DNA of 61,674 bases from Calditrichota bacterium (GTDB lineage: Bacteria; Electryoneota; AABM5-125-24; Hatepunaeales; Hatepunaeaceae). Position numbers and translations under genes: made by a program. The notes under the pieces were generated by a model. It worked only from the letters and a program-made list of their open reading frames with translations. It did not search any database and was not told the DNA's origin. Positions 26,763 through 34,948 of the stretch are shown in pieces (the stretch's first letter is position 1; every line of letters begins with the position of its first letter). Location of the stretch: positions 1 to 61,674 of the forward strand of contig JABGPL010000014.1 in assembly GCA_018644935.1 (NCBI GenBank). Direction: 5' to 3'.

Positions 26763-28241
26763 ATGTTAAAAGCCATCCGCGGACTATCGCAGGACACTCT
26801 AATCTACGGGATTGGCAATTTCACCACTCGACTGATTCCGTTCCTCCTTATCCCCTTCCTCACAAGAATCCTTACCCCTGCTGAATTTGCAGTCCAGGCT
26901 TTGTTTTACATGGCAATAGCGTTTCTAATGGAGCTCGTCCGTCTCGGGCTCGACATCGCGCTACTCCGTTATTATGTCCCCGAGAAGAACCTTGAGAAAC
27001 AGAAGGCTATTTTCAGCTCAATTTTCTGGGCATCGTTTATTATCACCGGAGCAATCTCGACAGCCCTATGGTTCGGTGCTGAATTCTGGACGACTCTTAT
27101 TGTTGAACATGATGGACCTTACCCTCACTGGATGTTTTATACTTTACGTCTCTGTGCGGGGATAATCTGGTTCGACAATATGTTGGCTTTCCCGATGACG
27201 GTTATGCGTTGTGAAAATCGACCGCGTCGCTTTATGCTTACCCGCCTAATTGGGGTGATGACTCACGCTAGTCTGACGTTCATTTTACTTTTTAAGTTTG
27301 GGCGTGGGATTCCGGGAATGTTTGAAGCAAATTTAATCGCCTCCGGTCTGACTCTTCTGCTCTGCCTGCCGACAATATTGTCGCGAATCAGATTTGCTTT
27401 CGATAAAGAAATTTTTATCTCCTGCCTGATGTTCGGATTGCCGAACGTACCAAACGTCCTGTTTGTTCAAGTTATAGATCTCTCGAGTCGGAAGTTTATT
27501 GAGGTGTTGCGATCTGCATCTGAGTCCGGTCTTTTTGCAGCCGGAGCCAAACTCGGCACCTTCATGGCAATTGTCGCTATGGGATTCAGGCTGGCATGGC
27601 AGCCGTTTTTCATGCGAATAAAGGACCAACCGGACGCGCGTGAGGTCTTCGGCAGGGTTTTGACCTACCTGATGGCGATTGTAATGTGGTTGTATCTCGG
27701 CTTGACTGCTTTTATGATGCCGCTCGCAAAATGGGAGATTCCATATTTTAAAAAGAGCCTGATCCAGGCTGATTTCTGGCCGGGGCTTGAGATCTTCCCA
27801 ATAGTCTCATTAGCGCATGTCTTTAACGCGATGTTCGCCGTGTTCATTGTGGGTATATATCTCAAAAACAAGATGAAGGTGCTCCCGCTGATAACCGGGA
27901 TAGCAGCTATTGTGAACTTCTTCGGCAACCTATGGCTTGTACCAACCTATGGAATGTGGGCATCGGCGTGGTTAACTGTTGTATCATATTTTATAATGGC
28001 AGTTCTGCTATACCTCTACGTCCAGCGAATCTACACAGTGCCATATGAGTGGGGACGCATCCTGCACATATCAATCGTCTCCGCAGCAGTTTTCTTCGCA
28101 GGATGGTTTGGAAGACAACACGGAACCGAAATCCCCGGCTATATCCTCAGCGTAATATTCCCGGTCTTTTTGTTGCTAACCGGACTTGCCAATAAAAGCG
28201 AACTGGCTAGGATCGGAATTGGGATCAAGCGTGACAATTAG
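26763..28241 (+). CDS. Polysaccharide/lipid-linked oligosaccharide flippase (MOP superfamily)
   Basis: 492 residues with about 12-14 membrane helices along the whole length. The N-terminus has the family pattern DTLIYGIGNFTTRLIPFLLIPFLTRILTPAEF, as in Wzx/RfbX-type exporters, followed by ALFYMAIAFLMELVRLGLDIALLRYY. Such proteins flip undecaprenyl-linked oligosaccharides from the cytoplasmic to the periplasmic face of the inner membrane. No glycosyltransferase cluster surrounds it, so the glycan (O-antigen, exopolysaccharide or teichuronic-like polymer) cannot be told. ATG at 26763 with only weak CGAG upstream. The repeat at 26568-26731 sits immediately upstream, which may affect its promoter. 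Confidence 0.88.
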   Translation: MLKAIRGLSQDTLIYGIGNFTTRLIPFLLIPFLTRILTPAEFAVQALFYMAIAFLMELVRLGLDIALLRYYVPEKNLEKQKAIFSSIFWASFIITGAISTALWFGAEFWTTLIVEHDGPYPHWMFYTLRLCAGIIWFDNMLAFPMTVMRCENRPRRFMLTRLIGVMTHASLTFILLFKFGRGIPGMFEANLIASGLTLLLCLPTILSRIRFAFDKEIFISCLMFGLPNVPNVLFVQVIDLSSRKFIEVLRSASESGLFAAGAKLGTFMAIVAMGFRLAWQPFFMRIKDQPDAREVFGRVLTYLMAIVMWLYLGLTAFMMPLAKWEIPYFKKSLIQADFWPGLEIFPIVSLAHVFNAMFAVFIVGIYLKNKMKVLPLITGIAAIVNFFGNLWLVPTYGMWASAWLTVVSYFIMAVLLYLYVQRIYTVPYEWGRILHISIVSAAVFFAGWFGRQHGTEIPGYILSVIFPVFLLLTGLANKSELARIGIGIKRDN

Positions 28242-28365
28242 GGCACATAACAACCCGACCTAACTAATCAAAATGCATGTTTGGATTAGGCAGATGATTG
28301 TACTGTAAGAGCCCACCACACGATCATCCTGTGTAAATTCTATCTTCACGGTCGCCTCGTCAAAC

Positions 28366-28518
28366 TTATCCCTTACCTTTTTTAATCTTCTTAATTATCA
28401 CAATAAGAGTACCAAGTGCAAAAAATCCGATCATTAGGGGAAAATCCCATTTTCCAAATAGTGGATAATCTAATAATTTGCAAGCCAGCATAACCAGACC
28501 CATGAACAGCATAAACAT
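28366..28518 (-). CDS. Small (50-aa) membrane protein
   Basis: An unlisted short gene. ATG at 28518 is preceded by GGGAGG with 7-nt spacing, one of the best ribosome sites in the window. The product starts MFMLFMGLVMLACKLL, has the amphipathic turn DYPLFGKWDFP, then a second hydrophobic helix PLMIGFFALGTLIVII, and ends with a positively charged tail KKIKKGKG before TAA. Two helices joined by a short loop with a Lys-rich C-terminus is a convincing inner-membrane hairpin (positive-inside). Function unknown. The surrounding 28242-28365 and 28519-28739 hold nothing else I can recognise. Confidence 0.7.
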   Translation of the reverse strand: MFMLFMGLVMLACKLLDYPLFGKWDFPLMIGFFALGTLIVIIKKIKKGKG

Positions 28519-28739
28519 TTTAAATCCTCCCTTTCTTTGGTAAAATGGACAAGTGCTTGACGAGTAAACCGAAGCAAATGATGTTACACATGCAAACTAA
28601 ACCTCAATGGATGAAAGTCCAGTTGTATTTGGGAATTTCTTTACTCGAGAGAAAATAATTGGGAGGAGCACGAGCAAACAAACTCGATTTCGAGCCACGA
28701 AATGACATCACCCACCTTCAACCAGAGGTTAAATCATCT

Positions 28740-29081
28740 CTACCCCGGAGGCCAAGACATCTTCCGCCCACCGAGCAAATGCAGATGAATATGATAAACC
28801 TCCTGCCCACCATCTTCCTTGCAGTTGAACACTAAGCGGTACCCACCCGCGTCCACTCCAACATCCCGCGCAATCTGACCTGCAACGAGCACCATCCGCC
28901 CGACCAGTTCAGCATCACCCGCTTCAAGATCGAGCACCGTCGGAATCGGACGCCGCGGAATAATCAGCACATGGGTTGGCGCCTGTGGGTTAATATCCCG
29001 AAACGCGACGATCTCATCATCCGAGTAAACAATATCCGCCGGAATCTCACCCGCAGCAATTTTTTCAAAAAGTGTTGACAT
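28740..29081 (-). CDS. HIT family nucleotide-binding protein (HINT-like)
   Basis: 113 residues, normal for bacterial HINT. Seen: LFEKIAAGEIPADIVYSDDEIVAFRDINPQ-type N-terminus, the PTHVLIIPRRPI strand, and the catalytic histidine triad HIHLHLL at about 97-103 followed by GGRKMSWPPG. HINT proteins hydrolyse adenosine phosphoramidates and related acyl-AMPs in the cytoplasm. ATG at 29081 with AGGGGGTG upstream. Monocistronic in appearance, with short palindromic repeats upstream. Confidence 0.93.
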   Translation of the reverse strand: MSTLFEKIAAGEIPADIVYSDDEIVAFRDINPQAPTHVLIIPRRPIPTVLDLEAGDAELVGRMVLVAGQIARDVGVDAGGYRLVFNCKEDGGQEVYHIHLHLLGGRKMSWPPG

Positions 29082-29109
29082 ATTTTCACCCCCTGTTTAA
29101 CCTGCACGT

Positions 29110-29131
29110 CGTTCCCGCGCAGGCGGGAACG
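29110..29131. repeat. Short palindromic repeat (CGTTCCCGC family)
   Basis: CGTTCCCGC and GCGGGAACG form a perfect 9-bp stem with a 4-nt loop. A related palindrome (TTCCCGC / GCGGGAA) occurs at 31243-31260, so this is a dispersed intergenic palindrome and not a gene-specific element. Confidence 0.7.
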
Positions 29132-29194
29132 AAGAAATTACAATTACTTAGGTTGACTTCCCTCTCTACGGATACTTCAGAACCCGAACTAATA

Positions 29195-29213
29195 GGGCAC
29201 GTGCGACGTGCCC
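29195..29213. repeat. Short palindrome (GGGCACGT family)
   Basis: GGGCACGT and ACGTGCCC form a perfect 8-bp stem with a GCG loop, flanked by TA-rich ends. It lies in the same intergenic gap as the CGTTCCCGC palindrome. Function unknown; REP-like by appearance. Confidence 0.6.
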
Positions 29214-29308
29214 CTACAGAAAATTGGGGGAAATCCTCGGCCCCGGGAACGCGGATGTCCCTATCCGCCTTGAAGCCCCAGGCTGAAATCTTCTGCATAC
29301 CCGTTCTC

Positions 29309-30691
29309 TTACTTCACAAGTACAACCTTCCTTGACTCCACCCTGTCCCCAAACCTCCCCACAACAACATACTCACCAGTCGGAAATCCTTTCCCGTTCA
29401 ACCGAAACTGATTATTTCCAGCATTGAAATATCTCGAATTACAAAACAAGAGCCTTCCCGTATGATCAAAAACTTCGAGTTGAATCTCTCCCGGTTTAGA
29501 GAGGAAAAAGGGAATGTTGGCTTCACAGTTGAAAGGATTAGGATATGCAGGACCCAAATTGAATAATCCCGGGAACGATGGTGTGATTAATTCGTGAACG
29601 GTTACCGGATCTGATTCTGTCAGGGCTACATAGAGGCTGTCCCTCATTGATCCTGCCAAATAATATCCTTGATTTGGAGCCTGAATCACTGCTCTACCAC
29701 CTTCATAGAATCCTACAGAACGTTGAAGCATCCAGCGCCTATTAAAATCCTCATCGAATCTTAAAAGAAACAATCGAAAATCTATTTCATTGCCCCATTC
29801 ATCAATTCTGTTGTGGAAACCTGTTAGTATTCCCCCGTGGTTGTCAAATTTAGAAACATCATAGATTTTCTTACGTGGGAAAAATTCACCTAAATCTCCT
29901 AATCTCGTCCTTTCGCCATTTTCATAGTCAAGGTATTGTACTATTTTTCCAGTAATTTTAAACAGACCTTCACGCTCAGAAGAGATAAAAGCAGTGCTGT
30001 TGCTATATTGATTATATGAAAGTACTCTTAAGCTATCTCCCTCCTCTCCGATTTCTATTATCCATGTCTCTGGACCCCAAGGGCTATCATCATTTTTTCC
30101 TGAGATGAAATATCCACCATTGGGACTGGAAGTTATGTGATCTGACTTGAATTCATTTTCGCCATTTCCATATCGTTGCTGCCACAGTATCTCACCGTCC
30201 TCACTTACCTTCGAGGAAGTTACCCATGTGCGAGACATTGAAATCGAATCCGGCACGGTTCCAACAACAATGTAACCATCATCCCTGGCTAGAATGTTTC
30301 CCATTTGTGTAAACCGTATATGTCCATAGTTAATACGCCATACCAGATCCAGGTTTTCGTCGATCTTAAACAATTGATTTCCACCACTGATGATGTACCC
30401 GTTTTCATTTGCAAAAGCTGCATTTATTTTTACAAATCTCCAGATATATGGAAACCAGTTCGATTCTATCTCATTTCCATCGGCATCAAATACAACCGAA
30501 ACAAAGTAATACTCTTCATCGGTTCCGATGCCAATGCCAAATGCAATTACACCATCCTCATGCGGCAACAAATCGTAACAGGTGGCACTCTCAAAAAAGC
30601 CACCGCCATTCCAATACCGTTGCCAGACAAAATCAGGTGCATCCTGAGCATAGAGAGGTAGAGCTGTAAGTGAGATTAGCAGCAATATCAA
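29309..30691 (-). CDS. Secreted protein with C-terminal sorting domain, possible beta-propeller
   Basis: 460 residues from the TTG at 30691. This start leaves a signal peptide without a basic N-region (MILLLISLTALPLYAQ). In frame 27 bases further upstream is ATT (30718) with GGAG 7 nt before it, which would add a Lys-Arg-containing N-terminus, so the true start is unsettled. Residues about 20-360 contain recurring WQRYGNGENEF, GGYFISGKNDD, DDGYIVVG-type segments, as in kelch/delta-60-like propellers. The C-terminus shows GPAYPNPFNCEANIPF, IQLEVFDHTGRLLF and GEYVVVGRF, a sorting domain. Extracellular or surface location inferred. Substrate unknown. Confidence 0.82.
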   Translation of the reverse strand: MILLLISLTALPLYAQDAPDFVWQRYWNGGGFFESATCYDLLPHEDGVIAFGIGIGTDEEYYFVSVVFDADGNEIESNWFPYIWRFVKINAAFANENGYIISGGNQLFKIDENLDLVWRINYGHIRFTQMGNILARDDGYIVVGTVPDSISMSRTWVTSSKVSEDGEILWQQRYGNGENEFKSDHITSSPNGGYFISGKNDDSPWGPETWIIEIGEEGDSLRVLSYNQYSNSTAFISSEREGLFKITGKIVQYLDYENGERTRLGDLGEFFPRKKIYDVSKFDNHGGILTGFHNRIDEWGNEIDFRLFLLRFDEDFNRRWMLQRSVGFYEGGRAVIQAPNQGYYLAGSMRDSLYVALTESDPVTVHELITPSFPGLFNLGPAYPNPFNCEANIPFFLSKPGEIQLEVFDHTGRLLFCNSRYFNAGNNQFRLNGKGFPTGEYVVVGRFGDRVESRKVVLVK

Positions 30692-30903
30692 CTGAAATGG
30701 TGTTAGCCTTTTGCAAATGAAGGCACTCCAGTGGTTCTGAGGATTGACTATTTGTGGAGTGTTGATGCTGTGCTCCTTATGCTCTTTGTATCAATAGAAA
30801 TAAGTATAACTTTGGATATTTACAAACTATCTGAGGGAAAGTCAATGTTGTTAAGGGAGAAAGTTATCAAGTGATCAAAGGAGCAAGAAAAGCCAAAACG
30901 ACA

Positions 30904-30932
30904 ACAAGGCACGATATGTAACCGTGCCTTGT
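30904..30932 (-). terminator. Terminator of the tRNA-Leu transcript
   Basis: ACAAGGCACG / CGTGCCTTGT form a 10-bp stem with a 9-nt loop, immediately downstream of the tRNA on the minus strand, followed there by TGTCGTTTTGG. The T-run is short but the position fits. Confidence 0.7.
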
Positions 30933-30940
30933 GTCTTAAG

Positions 30941-31025
30941 TGCGAAAGGGGGGACTCGAACCCCCACCGGAGTTATCCGACTGGATCCTAAATCCAGCGC
31001 GTCTGCCAAATTCCGCCACTCTCGC
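30941..31025 (-). tRNA. tRNA-Leu (anticodon UAG)
   Basis: 85 bases. The acceptor stem GCGAGAG pairs with CTTTCGC (one G-T), discriminator A, and CCA is not encoded. The anticodon arm CTGGA-TTTAGGA-TCCAG gives anticodon UAG (reads CUA and related Leu codons). A long variable arm (CGGATAACTCCG) marks a class II tRNA, and the T arm GGGGGTTCGAGTCCCCC is perfect. It is the only tRNA gene found in the window. Confidence 0.96.
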
Positions 31026-31215
31026 TTGGTGTGAATTTTCAGAACCTCTAATTTACACTTTTTTTGCGGGAATGTTAAGGATGCCCCCCACTATTTACAA
31101 AATCTTTTGAAAGTAATTGGCATGTGCTCAGGGGACGAAGTTCTTATTGGCTATTTAGCGATATCGGGAACATGATAATTAACGATAGCTTACCGGAATC
31201 CCGCTTACGCGTGAT

Positions 31216-31260
31216 GGTCGGACAGGAATGGCCGACCTACTGTTCCCGCCTGCGCGGGAA
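31216..31260. repeat. Pair of adjacent intergenic palindromes
   Basis: GGTCGG / CCGACC (31216-31237) is followed directly by TTCCCGC / GCGGGAA (31243-31260). The second resembles the palindrome at 29110. The pair lies 11 bases past the end of the phosphofructokinase gene and could act at its 3' end, though no T-run follows. Confidence 0.6.
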
Positions 31261-31270
31261 TGACAAACTT

Positions 31271-32566
31271 TCAAAGATCTTCGGGACGATATGACGTATT
31301 GGAAATGTTCTCATCCTTGACGATATATTTGAACTGCCTTATGAACTCTTCCGAATCGATGCCTGTGGTTTCTGCGTATTTTTCTAACTGTGGCTGGTTC
31401 CTGAAATCTGCCGTAGTTAACCGCGTCATGTACTGCCGGGCGATTTGATATGCTTCAGAGGTTACATCGACCATCCTGATCCGGGGGCGTCCAGTTTCGG
31501 AATCTACCAGTTCATCAAAAAACATCGGGACGAACTTGCCGTCCTGGATTGAAACCATTGCCCGGTTTCCGCCTTCGAGGATGTATTTTGAAGCGCAATA
31601 TCCGAGCTGGCGACTATATTCCTTGTCGTAGGCGATTGGGTCAGCGCAGCGTAATTCGTAACCAAGATCCTTTGAAATGATGGTGTTTGTCAGCTTGAAT
31701 TCGGCGAGTCGAGCGATAACCTTCTTCTTAATTATGTCTCCAAAGTCGACCTCAGCAAAGCGGATGTTTCCGTGTTCGTCGCGTACAAGATCAGGGAAGT
31801 CTTTCAGGCTTTCTTCGGTCATGGCTTCAACTAATCCTTCTGCCAGAACTGCAACTCCATATTCAAACCCTGAGCTCAGTCGTTTGACGATAGCACCAAC
31901 CAGAATATCTGTCAATTTATCGAGAGTCAGCTTGTTTTTCCCGGCGAATTCCTCAGGGATTATACTCACCTGGGCAGCTGCTGCGTTTCCAATGCCGAGA
32001 GCGAGATGCCCGGCTTTCCTGCCCATCGCTATTACAAAATACCAGCGTGTCGCTGTCTGAGCGTCCATCAACAGGTTTTCAATAACCGTTGCACCCACAT
32101 GACGTGCCGTCTGGAAACCGAAAGTATTAACGCCAGGCGGTAAATCCAAATCGTTATCTATCGTTTTTGGGACGTGCACAACCTGAATTCTGCCGTTGGC
32201 TTTTTCCTCGAGACTGAGTGCGGAATAGGCTGTGTCATCACCGCCAATAGTGATTAGCTTATCAATGTTCAGACGCTGGAGAGAGTCAATGGTATTCTCA
32301 AGAAACTTCGGGTCTTTCGTCGGGTTGTCACGCGCAACATGTATTAATGATCCGCCGCGATAATGAATCCGGTTGGCATCTTCAGCGCTGAGGGTGCTGA
32401 CATGCGTGATGTCTCCCTGCATGATCCATTTGAAGCCCTGATGAAGGGTTATGACCTTAACACCCTGTTCATTTGCGTAAAGTAATGCTGCAGCGATCAC
32501 AGCATTTATTCCGGGACAAGGGCCGCCGGCTGTGAGAATCCCAATATTTTTTTTAGACGCTGACAT
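31271..32566 (-). CDS. 6-phosphofructokinase, predicted pyrophosphate-dependent
   Basis: 431 residues, start ATG at 32566. Catalyses phosphorylation of fructose-6-phosphate in glycolysis. Seen: GILTAGGPCPGINAVI at the N-terminus (phosphate-binding loop), GGDDT at 108-112 and PKTIDND at 133-139 with Asp137 as catalytic base, then MGRKAGHLALG. Known rule: ATP enzymes have Gly at the second position of GGDG and PGTIDND; Asp111 and Lys134 as seen here mark PPi use, which makes the step reversible. C-terminal ~200 residues include IIPEEF and YELRCADP. Longer than the bacterial ATP enzyme (~320). Biochemical donor choice is inferred from these residues only. Confidence 0.92.
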   Translation of the reverse strand: MSASKKNIGILTAGGPCPGINAVIAAALLYANEQGVKVITLHQGFKWIMQGDITHVSTLSAEDANRIHYRGGSLIHVARDNPTKDPKFLENTIDSLQRLNIDKLITIGGDDTAYSALSLEEKANGRIQVVHVPKTIDNDLDLPPGVNTFGFQTARHVGATVIENLLMDAQTATRWYFVIAMGRKAGHLALGIGNAAAAQVSIIPEEFAGKNKLTLDKLTDILVGAIVKRLSSGFEYGVAVLAEGLVEAMTEESLKDFPDLVRDEHGNIRFAEVDFGDIIKKKVIARLAEFKLTNTIISKDLGYELRCADPIAYDKEYSRQLGYCASKYILEGGNRAMVSIQDGKFVPMFFDELVDSETGRPRIRMVDVTSEAYQIARQYMTRLTTADFRNQPQLEKYAETTGIDSEEFIRQFKYIVKDENISNTSYRPEDL

Positions 32567-32618
32567 TGTCTAATGCTCTCTGTTAAAAGGTAAAGTTGTG
32601 TTTGATAACGGTACGTTT

Positions 32619-33013
32619 GGCTCGGGCTACTCGTTGCCCAAGTTTCTTTATGAAACAATCTTTCTGTTTAAGATACTGAATCAATCTGCCGAAACGCTAT
32701 GAATAAGGAAACCCGGGTAATAAATAACCCGGGCCACACACATCTCAGTCCTCACGGCGACGTTTGAATGTGTTGTCAAGTGCATGTGTGGCTTGGGCTA
32801 CTTGTTGCCCAAGTTTCTTTACAAATCTCAGTTCATTGAGAACAGCAGGTTGGATATTCCTATCCAACCATCCATCAACTGAAGGAATCTTCGTTGAGTT
32901 TGAGGTTGTCCTGCTTTGCAGGATGGGCAAGCAGGAATGCTTTCTCTACCTGGTGCAGTAAAAGTCTGTTCACTTCACAAATAAACCCGGGCAATAAATA
33001 GCCTGTGCCACAC
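32619..33013. repeat. Two inverted-repeat-bounded non-coding elements
   Basis: The 457-base gap between the phosphofructokinase and HD genes is built from repeats. Copy A (GGCTCGGGCTAC..., 32619-32650) recurs at 32790-32821 with 30 of 32 bases the same. Copy B (AACCCGGGTAATAAATA..., 32710-32739) recurs at 32984-33013 with 26 of 30. A is roughly the reverse complement of B, so each A-B pair forms a hairpin-ended unit (32619-32739 and 32790-33013). Inside the second unit is a perfect GGTTGGATA / TATCCAACC hairpin (32848-32869). No coding content. MITE-like, or remnant insertions. Confidence 0.75.
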
Positions 33014-33023
33014 TACCATTCCA

Positions 33024-33557
33024 CTATCTTTTAATCGGATCAAAGTTGATAAAATCGCAATGATGCACTATCCAGGCTTCGGTCAATCGGGGGCTCTTGT
33101 CGCCTTCGTGCGAGTGAACGGCGATCATGTGCTGAACTTTTTCCGATAAACCCATTTCAGCAGCCAACGTTGCTCCTGAAATCGGGTGGCGCAAAAGGCG
33201 ACCTGACTCGGTCACAAACCAGTCGTTGTCTTTGAACCCGTACTCCATTGCTTTGCCAACGTCGTGCAATATCCCACCTGCAATGAGAAGGTCAAAGTCG
33301 ATGTCGAAAGCTTCAATACCTGTCTTGTTCATCACTTCTGCAACAGCGATGCTGCAATTCGTCACGTTTCGGGTGTGTGAAGCCAAAGATATTGATTTCA
33401 AATCCGATAACATCGTAAATGGAATAGTCTCAAGGTCGCCAATTTTCCAACCACCGCGCTTGAGGGATTCGAGCCAGCACTTCTCAACTTTATTGCGCAG
33501 ATCGTCATCAGCGATCTGACCTAACTGTGGGAATACTTCTATTAATGTTTCAGCCAT
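33024..33557 (-). CDS. HD domain phosphohydrolase
   Basis: 177 residues, start ATG at 33557. Metal-binding HD superfamily pattern: His61 (ASHTRNV), His98-Asp99 (GGILHDVGK with Lys102), His124 (LRHPISG), His148/His150 (VHSHEGD) and Asp168 (HHCDFIN). The extra histidines fit a two-metal HD enzyme of the predicted nucleotide or cyclic-nucleotide hydrolase type; the substrate is unknown. The start codon shares a base with the stop of the upstream DUF4438 gene (TAATG), a strong sign of coupled expression and related function. Confidence 0.88.
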   Translation of the reverse strand: MAETLIEVFPQLGQIADDDLRNKVEKCWLESLKRGGWKIGDLETIPFTMLSDLKSISLASHTRNVTNCSIAVAEVMNKTGIEAFDIDFDLLIAGGILHDVGKAMEYGFKDNDWFVTESGRLLRHPISGATLAAEMGLSEKVQHMIAVHSHEGDKSPRLTEAWIVHHCDFINFDPIKR

Positions 33558-34456
33558 TATTCTTCCTTAAGTTTTTCAAACAAGTTTTTAAGGTTAGCGT
33601 TCGGGTCCATCGCGACATCGATGTCTCCCTTTGAGGATGTAAACAGAGTGGTCACTCCCGGTCCATGGCCGGCTAAAACGCTTCTCGAGTGGACGACGAC
33701 CCCAATTGAAACTGAATGCTTCCTGTAAATCCTGCCGAAGCTGTGATCGGCATCGAGGATTGCAACAATATCGCCGAAACGGAGCTCGTTCATCTTGTAC
33801 TGCTCTACGGTCTCAGGGTCGAACATCTGAATATCGTAATCTCCCTCAACTGTATCAGCATGACCTAATCCGGAACCCATTACCGCTGACGGGATTGTAT
33901 GTGTGACAGGAATGCGAACCTTTCCGGTTTTGCTATCACCTCTCAGATCCATCACTTCAAACAGATCCGGATCGAGATTCATAATCTTAATCTCAGGAAA
34001 CTCGGTCATCGCCAAACCCTGACCACAGGACTTGATCAGCATCTTATCACCATTGACCATGTTTTCAAGCTTTTCGACAGGAAAATCGACCATGAGGTGA
34101 TACACACCGCCATGTTTTCCTGTGATTCTGCCAATGTCGTCCTTTGCGTCTCCTGTTACGATCCGTGCTTTGTTTCCCACACAGGCTAATATCTGTAGTG
34201 CGCCGTTATTCACCGAGTTGCGGTCTGCATCTGCGTGACGTATCGTAACACCGGGCTCAACGTGGTCTGCCCACCAGTCAATAGCACTGTCTCCAATCTG
34301 CGCGTTGTATGTGATTCCACCTGTTCCGGGCATAACCATTGGTTCCCCATCAGCTGAAATTCGATAAGGGCTGACCACTCGCATCGGCGGATCAGCAATT
34401 GCACCGACAACGGACTGAATGATCAACTTGTCGCGGTTAGTTTTAATGTTGTTCAT
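33557..34456 (-). CDS. DUF4438 family protein
   Basis: 299 residues. Matches the DUF4438 pattern known from Thermotoga and other anaerobes: a VVGAIADPPMRVVSPYRISADG N-terminus, HVEPGVTIRH, VTHTIPSAVMGSGLG, and the ELRFGDIVAILDADHSFGRIYRKHSVSIGVVVHS block. No signal peptide, so cytoplasmic. Family function is not established. One-base overlap with the downstream HD phosphohydrolase ties it to phosphate-ester or nucleotide chemistry by context only. No strong ribosome site before ATG 34456. Confidence 0.85.
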   Translation of the reverse strand: MNNIKTNRDKLIIQSVVGAIADPPMRVVSPYRISADGEPMVMPGTGGITYNAQIGDSAIDWWADHVEPGVTIRHADADRNSVNNGALQILACVGNKARIVTGDAKDDIGRITGKHGGVYHLMVDFPVEKLENMVNGDKMLIKSCGQGLAMTEFPEIKIMNLDPDLFEVMDLRGDSKTGKVRIPVTHTIPSAVMGSGLGHADTVEGDYDIQMFDPETVEQYKMNELRFGDIVAILDADHSFGRIYRKHSVSIGVVVHSRSVLAGHGPGVTTLFTSSKGDIDVAMDPNANLKNLFEKLKEE

Positions 34457-34525
34457 CTTTCAAATCTCGATTTATACTTCTGTATTCTAATCTGGGGCGA
34501 TATCTAGAAAATCGCAACCCAGATG

Positions 34526-34948
34526 TTATTCGTCTCTGTTTAGTTCAACCATTAATACTGGTGTTGTTGCCATATTTCGGGATGTGTCCCAGGCTCGAGC
34601 TAATAATGGGTATGGGCCATCCGGAAAAGTATTTACCGCCCACCTATGCTCGTAAATTCCAGCAGCTGAGTCAACCAGTAATCCGACCTCCTCAAACCCG
34701 GCGATGTAAAAAACCATCCGCCATATTTCCTTGTCATCAGAAGCTCGGGCTGAAAGGGTAACTGTATCAGAGGTTACCAATCCCTGGTCGGGTGATATCC
34801 ATTCGATCAGGGGTGCTATTGAGTCAATCAAAAAAGAATCATCACCGTCTGGACCTACAGGACCATTGCACCCGACTCCGAACAGATTTATCAGGAGAAC
34901 CGTAGCAAAAGTGACGGCAATCCAGCTTATATATGTTTGTTTAGCCAT
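34526..34948 (-). CDS. Small lipoprotein with collagen-like stalk and Ig-like domain
   Basis: 140 residues from ATG at 34948 (a GTG directly before it is possible). Signal sequence ends FGVGC, followed by NGPVGPDGDD, a brief Gly-X-Y stalk. The rest (PLIEWISPDQGLVTSDTVTLSARASDDKEI...FYIAGFEE) is a single Ig-like domain of the type found in big-Ig lipoproteins, ending RAWDTSRNMATTPVLMVELN. It overlaps the previous gene by a few bases and is the shortest of three paralogues here. Outer-membrane or surface anchoring inferred; function unknown. Confidence 0.8.
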   Translation of the reverse strand: MAKQTYISWIAVTFATVLLINLFGVGCNGPVGPDGDDSFLIDSIAPLIEWISPDQGLVTSDTVTLSARASDDKEIWRMVFYIAGFEEVGLLVDSAAGIYEHRWAVNTFPDGPYPLLARAWDTSRNMATTPVLMVELNRDE

